NCBI RefSeq assembly: GCF_023078275.1
Contig: NC_062973.1
Coordinates: forward strand, 5,982,926 to 6,046,925
DNA length: 64,000 nt
Reading direction: 5' to 3'
Origin: Leguminivora glycinivorella
Lineage: Eukaryota; Arthropoda; Insecta; Lepidoptera; Tortricidae
Shown: positions 54,085 through 64,000 of the stretch, piece by piece
How the letters are laid out: each line of letters begins with the position of its first letter
Numbering within the stretch: the first letter of the stretch is position 1
Program-made: the position numbers and the translations under genes
Notes under the pieces: model-generated
Databases searched by the model: none
The model's input: only the letters and a program-made list of their open reading frames with translations
Told to the model about the DNA's origin: nothing

Positions 54085-54563
54085 GATGTATACCTAATTA
54101 CTTTTTATTTATTTGGGAGCTGGCCTGTTATTCAGGACGGATGAGTTACGAGCCGACCTATATTTATGCATATCTACATTTAGGTATTCGCTTTGCGGTT
54201 GTCGGGTAATTCCTCAGGGCCATTTCATGTCAAAAGGTTTTTGTCTCCGATTACAGATTACGATTACAATATATAAATAAATGGAGGATAAAATCTGTAA
54301 CAGGCAATAAATATTTAAAGAAGTAGATGCCTAACGACATACCTGTAAACTTTTAGTAGAACATACTCGTAACTTACCTAAATTAATGTGGTTATACGGT
54401 TATAAATTACATGTTTTCAATCACATTTTTATCCTTTAAGCGAGATATTCTACTTACCGGCCAAAGCACTATAGTGCCTTTGGTGTTGCAAATAGAAATT
54501 TGTTGGTTACTCTTTGGCGACAAAAAGCAGCCTTCGAAAACTAACAAAGTTCCGTTGTTCCAG

Positions 54564-54746
54564 GTGATCCTAGTGAAATGGAACGAGCCCTACCAGAAGC
54601 TAGCGTCATGCGACAGTTCTGGCGTGATCTTCGTCTGGATCAAGTACGAAGGCCGATGGAGTATAGAGCTGATCAACGACAGGAGCACACCCGTCACACA
54701 CTTCTCCTGGTCGCATGACGGCCGTATGGCGCTCATCTGTTACCAG
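54564..54746 (+). CDS. Tusp: Tusp/TULP4 exon 3 (WD40 region)
   Basis: 61 codons: VILVKWNEPYQKLASCDSSG, VIFVWIKYEGRWSIELINDR, STPVTHFSWSHDGRMALICY, Q. This is a highly conserved WD40-repeat portion of TULP4/Tusp; the expected next residues (DGFVLVGS-like) were not found in the window. Acceptor TTGTTCCAG, donor GTCAGT at 54747, phase 0 both sides. The donor is followed within 14 bases by a tandem copy of most of this exon. Confidence 0.94.
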
Positions 54747-54760
54747 GTCAGTCTATAGTA

Positions 54761-54912
54761 AGAAGTTAGCTTCGAGGGACAGCACCAGGGTGAAGTTTGT
54801 CTGGATCAAGTACGTAGGCAGATGGAGTATAGAACTCATCAACGACAGAAATACACCCATCACACACTTCTCGTGGTCGCACGATGGTCATATGGCGCTC
54901 ATCTGTTACCAG
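54761..54912 (+). pseudogene. Tandem copy of Tusp exon 3, open but truncated
   Basis: It repeats 54595-54746 with 166-bp spacing: KKLASRDSTRVKFVWIKYVG, RWSIELINDRNTPITHFSWS, HDGHMALICYQ, then the same GTCAGTCTA donor sequence. It lacks the first ten codons (VILVKWNEPY) and a pyrimidine tract before it. The frame is open in itself, but the real donor (GTCAGTCTATAG) lies between the two. Conserved Cys/Gly of the original (CDSSG) are changed to RDSTR. Probably not used. Confidence 0.85.
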
Positions 54913-55849
54913 GTCAGTCTACTCTAGAAAACTATAATATACCCTGTCACAGGTAGTAGTCTAGTAGATGATTGCAGACTTTTTGACGGTATAGCGGGTA
55001 TAGGAATGCAATTTATGCAATTTACGCTTCGTCCCTAGGAATTGAGAGCTCGGGACCATATTGGGAGGAGGTATGAGGGATTCTTGCTTCTCAGATTTTT
55101 CTATTGAGTTAGCCGAGGGGATCTAAACATATCATACCCGCACCAGCGCACCCCTTACCCACAACATGTGATATTTGCAAATCCTTGCACCTTTGTCTTA
55201 ATTTGTGTCATCAACACATACGAAGACAAGTTTACTGTTTTAACCGATGCTAGTTTGTTTATTTGTTACAATTAGAAGCGTTTTTGCCGTGGTTAATATC
55301 TCGACATTATTGAAGTGATTGATCTGATCGATCTAGGCGGCTACGGCTGCGGATAAAGTGTCGGTATCAGTTCCTTTGACTTTCTTAGCAATAGCTTAAC
55401 GCACATTGAGGACGTGTCCTACATCTGTCATGTGAAAGAAATCAGGCTAGACGAAATCAAGGACACACAGTATACATATACCTTTGTGCTGTGTATTAGC
55501 AGGCACGATCCTGCCGTCTACCACTCCAATAGCGATCGTCAGTAATTAATAAAAGGAATCAATAATCGGAAGACATTCACGTTTCACTGGTATGGCTCCT
55601 ACAGCAGAGCTTTACCGTTGACACAATTACCTGACTAGCCGTGGGTTAACCCTATTCGCCACTGGATAAGGTATACCGACAGACACTTTTACTACGAGTA
55701 CTTACCAACTTACCACTACTAATTTATTCTGTGGCCAAGGCTCGGCAAGGTATAAGATGTTTACGCTCAGCGAGCACGCGAAGCAAGCGAGCCATCGAGG
55801 AGAGCAGCCGGCCTAGACGAATGAAAATCGTTGACGCTAGACGCCGATC
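54913..55849. other. Tusp: Unassigned sequence, start of Tusp intron 3
   Basis: No further Tusp exon was recognised here or in the rest of the window. Confidence 0.4.
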
Positions 55850-55945
55850 GAACCGCAGTCTGGCTCTGTCCCGCCAATACGGAAGAGCGATAGAGACAGA
55901 TAGCTACGAAAACGATATTATCGTCGGCGCTTAAACATTTGGCTA
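55850..55945 (+). mobile_element. MITE, family M, partial copy 6
   Basis: 'GCAGTCTGGCTCTGTCCCGCC', 'AAGAGCGATAGAGACAGATAG' and 'CATTTGGCTACTTACC'; left end lost. Confidence 0.65.
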
Positions 55946-58281
55946 CTTACCCTGTTTCATTTCACGTCAGTGGCATGGGCATTTACTATTTAAAGCTGAT
56001 CGGAATCTACTCAATGGTAAATATTTTGATGGTTGTTGTATAATTAGACGGCCTTTCGTTTGATACTATCAGGTTACATTTGGATAGGCAGTTGGCACCT
56101 GTCAATAAGGGGTTTGTAGGGATTTCTGGTTAGTCTTCAAAATGGCCAAAATGTTGATGGTCGTCGGTAGGTAGGTACAATTTTTTTATAGCGAACCAAA
56201 AGTACATTTTATAGTCCATAAAAACATCAGCTCACTTTCAATTTATAGTTATTCCCTTAAACTAAGTGCTTTTCACTTCGCATCAACTCAACATAAAGGC
56301 ATACAAAATTATGCCGTCACAAGTTGAGACCAACATAAGTGTCAAAACAAACCTTTTGCCAAGTGAACCTTTATTTGACAATAATAAACGATGTGGACAG
56401 GCAATAACTCAAACGTCTCAAACTGGCTATAAGTACTTATACCTTTGTTCTAATACGTTTCGCAAGCGCGGGAGAACTGCTGTCTCCTAGGAACCAACTT
56501 ATTCTGAACTTCAGAAGTTATAATCTTCAGAATACCTAAAGAACAGTGGAAAATGTGTATAGGTACAGATGTAGTGCTTAACTTACTCTGTATTTGTCAT
56601 GCTACTTGAATCAGCCTCAATACTTGTTGTACTGAGACTGACCGAAATAGCATGACCCGTTCGTAGGTGTCATAAACAATACAATAAATAGTAAAGAATT
56701 ATGTACCAAATATGTACCCTTACAAGATGCTGTCCCATCAAAAACCGCAGTATATCTGTGGCAGCCCTGAGCCGTCAACTCTCCCTCTAGATCGCTCAAC
56801 GATCGGAATGTCTTGCCAATACAAAGAAACAAAACAATTTATATCTCTGAACATTGTCCACTTTAAATTGATCTCAAGACCTGTACCAACAATGTGTAGC
56901 TAAAGTTCTCAAGTTGACTGGTTTTTGCTGCTTACTGTAGGCTTTTGTCGGGAATACCAACGGGTGATTCGACATTTGACCCCGGGCCCGAGTTGGGTCG
57001 GGTGTACAATACCCGATGGTATTGCGATCAGTAAAGAGAAACAATATAGGACACAAAAAGAAAAGGAGTGATGTAACAGGCGGCCCAGCAATGTTTTTTT
57101 TTTCAGACATTGTATTGTGCTGAAGTAATAGGAATTTAGATTGTTTTAGGATACTGGGAGAAGAATAGAAACAAATGACTTAAGTGCACGATATTATACT
57201 TAACCTATAAAACATTCAATATCTTTAAAATATTTGGCTCCATCTTATTTTCACGGTGGTTAACTAACACGCTCTGATTACGAACCAAGGATATACCTAC
57301 TAAATTAAATCAATTAGACAGTTTATAATATTTATTTTACAGTTTTTCTACATTATTTTTTTATCTTAAAGTCGATAGAAAAGCGTTTCTGAGCGACTAA
57401 TCCTCAACATTTATCGCAAGCATTTCGGGCGAACTTCGCTAAGCCATCAAACCGTTTGAAACTCCATTTCAGATTTAGAACCTACTTTCAACAGTCTGTA
57501 ATCAATCCTGAGCTGTTTCAATGAAAATCTGATATTCAGAACTTTGACAGTTTTATATTGAATGATGGCTTTTAGAGCGCTTTTTAAAGTTGTAAAGAGT
57601 TTAACGAGTCGTTTACAGGCCGTATTTGACTGTGGGGTTTATTCAGAAAATATACCTGCCTATTTACTCGTATTTCCAGTGATTTTGAGAACAAAAGTAA
57701 TTTGATATGAAAACCATCTAAATGTGACCTTTCATATAAAATGCCTACCTATTCTACCTAATATAATGAGTAATGATGACTGTTTATCGTTATTCAGCTA
57801 TCGTTTGTTGTTAATTCAGTTTCCCGGCACTTTACGTGAAATAACTCAGAAGCGAAAATTAAATGAATAAAGAACTGCTCCCTAGAGCAACATTTATCTT
57901 AAATTGGGGTAGCCAACGCCATCTTTAACCCGGTTTGTGCCACAGATGTCCTAACCCGACGTGATTTGATTCGACCCTGGCCTGACAAAAGGAATCGTGC
58001 CCGCACTTCAGGGCCCGTAGCAAAAAGTACAAACGCTTCGTGGCGAACAATAATATGCAACTGTTTATGTTGCACCAATACGGAAGATCTATAGAGGGAG
58101 ACTAATAAGTTAAAGCTAACGGTTGTACTTTCGCAACGTTGGATGGTTCCTTGCTTCAAAAACAGTTTGTTTCAAACAGTGTTCAAAACAATTGATTCGA
58201 AACATGTCGTCAATAGCGATTAATAAACGTGAACGTGAGTGGAACCGTGCTCTGTATTAATATTTAATATTTGCGGCCGTA
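55946..58281. other. Tusp: Intron 3 sequence without supported gene
   Basis: About 57990-58110 has family M-like words ('CACTTCAGGGCCCGTAGC', 'TTGCACCAATACGGAAGATC'), strongly decayed. The remaining sequence has no recognised gene or repeat ends. Confidence 0.4.
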
Positions 58282-58526
58282 AAGCCTCTGCCACACATAA
58301 AGCGTTTTGATAGCGTAGCGTTAGCGGAGCGCAATGATACCGGTGCGCTGAACGAACGCTGGCGTTCCGCTCGCAATCCGCGCGCATTCCGCTCGCAATC
58401 CGCGCTCGTTAGTTCCCGCCGGCGTCCGCTGGGCGCAGCGCCAGCGTTCGGCCGGCGCACCGCTATCATTGTGCTCCGCTAACGCTCCGCCTACGCTCTC
58501 AAAACGCGCATGTGTGGCCGAGCTTT
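58282..58526. mobile_element. GC-rich MITE with AGCGTTTTGA ends
   Basis: AAGCCTCTGCCACACATAAA..GCGTTTTGA at the left is mirrored by TCAAAACGCGCATGTGTGGC..GCTTT at the right. The middle is unusually GC-rich with repeated GCGCTC/CGCAATCCGCGC words; the open frame there is a composition effect. Confidence 0.78.
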
Positions 58527-58652
58527 AAATGCAGGTCTCGAATACGGTTGTACAGTCATGAAAGGCTTTCTCCCTCAAGTACATATTACAAACGCTGTTT
58601 GATGTTTGTGCTGTCACTCATTTTAGTTTAGTTCTTGGCTTAGTTTTAATAA

Positions 58653-58686
58653 AGTGGGTCCCTGTCTTAATAGACAGGGACCCACT
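58653..58686. repeat. Perfect 15-bp hairpin
   Basis: AGTGGGTCCCTGTCT and its exact reverse complement are separated by TAAT. No T run follows, so it is not read as a terminator. Confidence 0.85.
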
Positions 58687-59267
58687 GAAAGTCAGCGCCT
58701 CGGCTTACCGTGGCAATATGCTGAGTGGGCTCCTAATGAGGAAGCACACTACGCATATTGTAAATTTCTGTAAATAATATTGTGTGACGTGTCTGATGTC
58801 TGTGGTAAATAAACTGTAGGTAGGTAAGTACCTTCATGCATATATTTCACCTGCGGCGGTCCGATCTGCTACAGGAGTGTAACGACTTGCAAAAGAAGCA
58901 ATCTATCGGAACTCCAGTACAATACCGAACCCGCCCGCGGGCGACCAATCCCGTCTCTCAAGAACTGATAGCTCCTTTATTCACTTATACTCGTAAGCGA
59001 CTAAGCGTCATAACTCTTATGAATTGAGACGTAAATAAAAATCGGAATTTGACGAACGTTTCTGAAATAAAAAGAATAAACGTTGTTCTCAAATAAAATT
59101 GTCAACAATATGCTTCGTTATAATTTAACCAATGATACGATATGATTGTGTCAAGCTTTGTTTTTTGCAATTTTTACGAATACAAATGTGTCGCTTAACT
59201 TCAAAATTGGGTAAATCCATCCTGTTATAAGGTTGATTATCTTTCAGATCATATTATATTTTTTTCC
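58687..59267. other. Tusp: Unassigned sequence
   Basis: Nothing supported. Confidence 0.35.
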
Positions 59268-59692
59268 CCTCACTAGCTCGGAAACACGTGTTTTGTCCTT
59301 TAATACCAGCGGGTAAAAACGCATTTTATCCACTAGTGGGTAAAGTAATTTGACCTTGAATAAAGTCAAATTAACTGCTTTAAAATTGATAAAAGTAGGT
59401 GAATCTAGTAATAAAGATGATTTTCCACCTGTGGAACTACTGGAAGCAGTGATAAACGCATTTTTTGTGTTGTAGTTTCCTCGCTATAGTGAGGGGAAAA
59501 GTTTTGTGTTACACTCGGGTGCAAATGTATTTTACTTCTCGTGTGTTAAAAAACTCGCAAGTTCAGGATTCTATTATCGAACCACTCGCTTCGCTCGTGG
59601 TTCAACTATAGAATCCTTTCACTTGCTCGTTTTTCAATTACACACTCGGCGTTAAAATACAACTTTGCCCCCTTGTATAACAAATAACTATT
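59268..59692 (+). repeat. Dispersed repeat, family C, copy 2
   Basis: Same order and strand as 4250-4668; it has a few extra bases near 59545-59590 ('ACTCGCAAGTTCAGG', 'GAACCACTCGCTTCGC'). Confidence 0.75.
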
Positions 59693-59918
59693 ATATATCC
59701 AACCTTAAAGCAGAATGGATTTACCCAAGTTTGAAGTTAATAAGCGACACAAATGTATTTATTGACGGAAAACAAATTTACATTTTGGAATTATTATACT
59801 TATATGTATTTTCTGTTGTCTTATTCAATGCTGCATTTTTGTTAGACCTCATACAGATGTGTGAAGGAGATCTCTACTATTGATAATCTTTGATCCTACT
59901 ATGAAAGTTACTAAGATA

Positions 59919-60027
59919 CAGCGGGGTAAATCCCGACTGGGGGGCAATTGTAACTGACCCATTTTTTCCATCATCACACTATTAACTTGAGTTCCACATG
60001 TATCCACTGAACACGCGTCGAAATTGC
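59919..60027. mobile_element. Small TA-flanked MITE, CAGTGGGGC ends
   Basis: Ends CAGCGGGGTAAATCCCGACT and, reversed, CAGTGGGGCAATTTCGACGC lie between TA pairs at 59917 and 60028. GGGGGCAATTG just inside repeats the end motif. Similar in style to 22176-22294. Confidence 0.65.
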
Positions 60028-60332
60028 CCCACTGTACCTATCACGCAACCTGGCCGCTATTTCACCAAGCTCACAGCTCACAATTGTAAAAAATAACTAT
60101 TAACTAGGCACTACGCAAGTGAGATTAATGTGAGAGGTCCTACTTCGTATGTTTTGTTTTGTTCTGTGGTAAAAGCTATCATTTGTACCCGTGTATCCCT
60201 CATTAATCCGCACGCAAAAGGTCGACAAATCTCCGTGTCCACAGACAATCAATTAGAAGGGGACAAAAGATATTCTATTGGAGATGTTCTATTTCAATTT
60301 TTACTCGTCGTATGCCTCAGCATACCTAACAA

Positions 60333-60480
60333 CTGCAGGGTTAGCCATGATTGCCGCGAGAGCATGTCGCCGTGAGATAGACTACCCGTCCTTATGTTAT
60401 TTCATTAATACAATTAGAAGAAGACGTGTGATCTATCTCGCGGCGAATTACTCTCGCGTCAATCATGTGCTAAGCGTGCT
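60333..60480. mobile_element. Palindromic MITE, family N, copy 2
   Basis: CTGCAGGGTTAGCCATGATT.., 'GCGAGAGCATGTCGCCGTGAG' mirrored by 'CTCGCGGCGAATTACTCTCGC', ending ATCATGTGCTAAGC. The partner is 10744-10888. Confidence 0.75.
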
Positions 60481-60675
60481 GGAAAGGGCGGGGAACGGCT
60501 ACGAATATAGCGTTACGAAAATTGTATATTGAACGGGTTACATGCTAATTCAATGGATCGCGCACTGACATAGAACCAATATTGGAATGATATTGGGATT
60601 ATATATATACTTCAGCGTTCCTTCGTGGAGTTTCGCTGGCACTAATAGGTACTTGTGTGGGATAACCTGAGCTAC

Positions 60676-60858
60676 ATAACCTAACCACAAAATGAAAATG
60701 CTGTATAAACCCTCGACATAGTGACCCATTTTCATGAAATATGGCTAAGAACACTGAATCTAAATCGGTCGTTATGTCACAGACAGACACACACAAACAG
60801 ACAGACAGACACGTAAAATTTATAACACCACGTCGTTTTTGCGCCGGGCGTTAAAAAT
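60676..60858 (+). repeat. Family K repeat, copy 3
   Basis: 'CCTAACCACAAAATGAAAAT', 'CCATTTTCATGAAATATGGC', (CAGA)n and 'CACCACGTCGTTTTTGCG'; shorter than 31400-31648. Confidence 0.72.
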
Positions 60859-60921
60859 AGCTATCTGATATGATTTCAATATAACATGACTGTCAGTATT
60901 TGTTCATCAAATCGCTACGAT

Positions 60922-61033
60922 AGTACATGCATACATATAATCACGCCTGTATCCCATAAAGGGGTAGGCAGAACACATGAATACTAAGTTTCAGTGCCAC
61001 TCTTGGCAAAAAGGGGTTGAAAGAAATCCAACG
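60922..61033 (-). repeat. SINE family E, partial copy
   Basis: TACATGCATACATATAATCACG, 'CCTGTATCCCATAAAGGGGT', 'TTGGCAAAAAGGGGTTGAAAG'; stops at AATCCAA as in 50622-50740. Confidence 0.8.
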
Positions 61034-61154
61034 ACACGATAGTACTCTTTATTATACTGTGTCGCTTCGATCAAGTTTGCATGCTACGGCGTAGCGTTCG
61101 TAGCAAACAAATCTACGCGATGAGATTAAGATAGGCTAGATTCAGTAGATTCCT

Positions 61155-61385
61155 ACCAATCAAATCAGCTTCTTTTTAAGAACTGTCAAAACGATTTGCT
61201 AATATGGAATTACTATGAAATACTGAGGAGTGACGTCACGGTCAATTCCTTTACTTTATATCTTTCTCCTTGACTTATTACTTAAATATAAATTGTTTTT
61301 AAACGTAACTACTGTCCATATTTTTCTTCTAATTATGTGGTGCTTTATTTTGTGCACTAGTACACATACAATATTTTATTTTAAG
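61155..61385 (+). repeat. Dispersed repeat, family I, copy 4
   Basis: 'CCAATCAAATCAGCTTCTTT', 'GGAGTGACGTCACGGTCAAT', 'GTGGTGCTTTATTTTGTGCA' in the order of 21058-21290. Confidence 0.75.
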
Positions 61386-61557
61386 TATAGGAAACTAGCC
61401 TATTGTAACATACACTTCACTTTTGACACTGACATATCCAATCGGTATCGTATTTAGAGCCAATTTTTAACGGATTTTAACATTATTTAAAAAATCGAAT
61501 CTAATATTGTTGCAGATTCATTTTATCATTGATAGAACTATAACATACCCACATGAA

Positions 61558-61975
61558 ACTTTATTTGTACACTAGCTTTTGCCCGCGGCTTCGCTCGCGT
61601 TAGAAAGAGACAAAAAGCAGCCTATGTCACTCTCCATCCCTTCAACTATCTCCACTTCGTCGTCGCTTCGTTTTGCCGTGAAAGACGGACAAACAGACAC
61701 ACACACTTTCCCATTTATAATATTAGTATGGATACATACATACACATACATATAATCACGCCTATATCCCATAAAGGGGTAGGCAGAGCACATGAAGTGT
61801 CACTCTTGGCAAAAAGAGGTTGAAAGAAATCCAAATTGTGACATCGCAGTGACAGGTTGCCAGCTTCTCGCCAAGCCACTATTTAACCCATATCCCACAG
61901 TCGACTTCTACGACACCCACGGGAAGAAAGGGGGTGGTGAAATTCTTAACCCGTCACCACACGGACTTTATTTGT
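61558..61975. mobile_element. Family A element plus SINE E within one target duplication
   Basis: ACTTTATTTGT occurs at 61558-61568 and 61965-61975. Between lie a plus-strand family A element (61571-61733) and, directly joined, a minus-strand SINE E (61734-61964, with the TACATACA tail at the joint). A single duplication around both suggests one insertion event. Confidence 0.75.
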
Positions 61976-62315
61976 TTCATAAGAAAACTAAATTTTAAGT
62001 AAAAACAAGCATCGAATTTAAAGTTGTTCTATTTGATCGGCCTATTGTGTTTATTTATTGTGAAAATATAATAAGCAGCAGGCTTACCAAACTGTCTACT
62101 TTGTAAATATCTTCTCAAATATTTCAATGAAAAGCAAATTCCATTTTGTATCTACATTGTTTGCCTTTCATTCGAACATTGTTGACTTAATGTCTCATAC
62201 AAAATGTACAATTTGTCAAATATAAGTACTCTTATTAACTTTTATGTCTGAAATTTGAAACGGAAAGGAAAGTCTGATATAAATTGAAACACTGTATCGG
62301 CTTGTCTATGGGTGA

Positions 62316-62566
62316 ATCAACTTTTTCTTGCCTGTTATTGAAATGGTTACGGTCCCCTGAGTCACGCTGGTTTTATGCAAAATTATGCTACTGAAATTAT
62401 GCAAGTATGCATAAGTAGTCCATGTTTGTAGGTGGAAAATTAAGGAAAGGGCTTGTTAACACCAGAAAAATGCATGTTTGCCTAGTTTAAGTAGCATAAT
62501 TTTGCATAAAACCAGCGTGAATCAGGCGACCGTAACCATGGCAATAAAGGACAAGAAAAAGTTGAA
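62316..62566. mobile_element. MITE with ~80-bp inverted ends
   Basis: TCAACTTTTTCTTG at 62317 and 'ATGGTTACGGTCCCCTGAGT', 'CACGCTGGTTTTATGCAAAA' are mirrored at 62493-62566 ('TTTTGCATAAAACCAGCGTG', 'GCGACCGTAACCATGG', 'CAAGAAAAAGTTGA'). No gene. Confidence 0.85.
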
Positions 62567-62623
62567 ATACCCCTATAGTATCCGGTTCCTTGCCTGTGTT
62601 AGGAAAACTGGCCTCATTGTTAT

Positions 62624-63993
62624 TAGGGTTTGCTCCCGGGAAATACCGGTACCGAAAGTACCGGGAATTCCCGGGATTTTTGACCAAGCAAAGAACCGGG
62701 AAATCAACTTGAAAAATCCCGGTACTTTCGGTACTTTCGGGAAATATTTTTAGTGACATTTTTGCTACAAAATTTAATTATTTCTGTTTATATTATTTAA
62801 ACAGTAAAAAAATAGGCGTAGGCCCAAGAACACGCGCTTAATCACTATTTAATAGCGTTTGGCAGGCAACCTGGCAGCCGTAGCCACCGCGATACCCTAA
62901 CTAGCCCAACTAGCCAGTTCAATAGTCGAGTTTTGTATTTTTGATGAATGTTTGTTATATTAATTCGTGTATTTATCTTTTCTCTCTCAATCTCATTTCA
63001 CTGCATGTTATAAAACTGTGTTCGCGAATTTTGCGATAGACTCAAAAACTACTTAAGGGATATTTATGCGTTTTTCACCTATGTATGAATAGAGTGATTC
63101 TTGAGGAATGTTTAAGGTTTTCTTATTATAAATTGATTCTTAAAACATGACTGTGTGTATATTTGTGCTAAAAGTCGGTAAAAATCACGCTGCTAAGAGC
63201 TTTAATCAAAAACCCTGCCCGTACTATCGACTTATAAGAAAATAATGTATGGTGGAATTGTCGTTCTGATACATAAATGTAGGTCTAGAAAAAAAGTCGG
63301 CAATGGCTTATGTCTAACTTTTAATGATAACTGCTATAAACTGGCTAAACTTTAAAAAAATGTTTACATATATTGTGATATTACGGTATTCCACAGAAAT
63401 TTCCAGAAAATGACTAATTTCCTCGAGAACGTTCCCTCTGACTAGCAAAAAAATAGTGCACCATTTCAAATGTTTTGTTTCCTTTAGTTTACATTATTTG
63501 ATTCAAATTACATGTTTGGGGAATTTTGAGAGGTTTTACTGCCGGTCTATAATCAAAGATTATATTTCTTTAATAGTATTTGTCTTATTTCTTTTACCAA
63601 GCGATTAAACTTCTCCCAGTAATGGCAGATCGCTTAATCGGAGCAATGTATTGCAACGGTAACCATTGGTGCCTATGGTTGCCAGATAGTCGGGTTCAGG
63701 CAGAATTCTTCACGATTTTTTGTTGTTGTTGCACGGTATAATCTCACTATGAAAATTACTACGAAATAAAAAAAGGCTGATAATATAATACGCCGAACTA
63801 ATCCGGTGCGGTTCGGTTATGGTAATATAATAATAAAAGACGTAAAATGCAAAAAATATGCTGTTTTATTTGAAAAAGCGAAAAAATTAGACCAGTCCCG
63901 AAAGTACCGAAAATCCCGGGAAATCCCGGTTCCATATTGCTTCGGTACCGAAAATCCCGGTTCTTTAAAACAGTACCGGTACTGCAATCCCTA
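62624..63993. mobile_element. Second hAT-type element at the window edge
   Basis: 1,370 bp. Ends TAGGGTTTGCTCCCGGGAAA and, reversed, TAGGGATTGCAGTACCGGTA. ATTGTTAT (62616-62623) precedes it and ATTGTTA (63994-64000) follows up to the window end, so at least 7 of 8 bases of the duplication are present. GTACCGGGAATTCCCGGGA-type words repeat near both ends. No transposase frame. It resembles 40773-42163 in TIR start, size and design. Confidence 0.85.
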
Positions 63994-64000
63994 ATTGTTA

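Larger units (their letters stand above)
48194..54563 (+). other. Tusp: Second intron of Tusp, 6.4 kb
   Basis: Bounded by GTAAGT and TTGTTCCAG. It holds decayed exon 2 copies (48368-48610) and several repeats. 48611-50621 shows no recognised feature; the frame at 48743-49081 has no known similarity and no splice or start evidence. Confidence 0.85.

Noticed and set aside
58257..58526. A coding frame in the GC-rich palindrome
   Set aside because: Both strands are open because of composition; the ends are inverted repeats of a MITE.

Overview
The window looks like nuclear DNA of a moth or butterfly (Lepidoptera). It is AT-rich, the genes have short exons and long introns, and most of the sequence is transposon-derived. 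The repeats include tRNA-derived SINEs, an RTE and a CR1/Jockey-type LINE remnant, hAT and TA-flanked pogo-like elements, and many palindromic MITEs of kinds familiar from lepidopteran genomes. The species cannot be named from the sequence alone. No CRISPR array, bacterial operon or intact viral gene was seen.

Only two host genes can be supported, both on the plus strand. (1) The 3' end of a family-A DNA polymerase theta gene (POLQ, fly mus308): an exon with motif B at 6902-7166 and the last exon with motif C at 8940-9229, in matching splice phase. Earlier exons lie upstream of the window or were not recognised. (2) The 5' part of the tubby-like WD40 gene TULP4 (fly Tusp): start exon 18227-18322, exon 2 at 48029-48193 and exon 3 at 54564-54746. 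All three join in phase 0 and give a continuous 148-residue N-terminus. Its first intron is 29.7 kb and its second 6.4 kb. The remaining exons lie past the right edge or were not recognised.

Layout: 1-6.6 kb is repeats, including a foldback-like structure at 794-2235. 6.6-9.5 kb is the polymerase gene and decayed copies of its exons. 9.5-17.8 kb is intergenic, with a 132-bp tandem array, an RTE tail split by a 157-bp MITE, a pogo-like element that keeps a psq helix-turn-helix fragment, and a CR1/Jockey-type LINE. 17.8-18.3 kb holds the CpG-rich 5' region and first exon of Tusp. 18.3-48.0 kb is Tusp intron 1, packed with nested mobile elements, and 48.2-54.5 kb is intron 2. 54.7-64 kb is the start of intron 3, ending in a hAT element at the window edge.

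The most notable observations are these. (a) All four conserved exons checked, other than the Tusp start exon, have a partly decayed tandem copy directly downstream. (b) A foldback/Mutator-like element at 40108-43288 has ~743-bp arms and a 9-bp target duplication. It was entered by a hAT element with a perfect 8-bp duplication, which was itself entered by a TA-flanked Tigger/pogo-type element. (c) Several TA-flanked elements repeat their own terminal motif inside, and one carries a 100-bp-period array followed by inverted units. (d) A 23-bp piece containing the Tusp start codon is repeated 1.8 kb downstream at a transposon junction.
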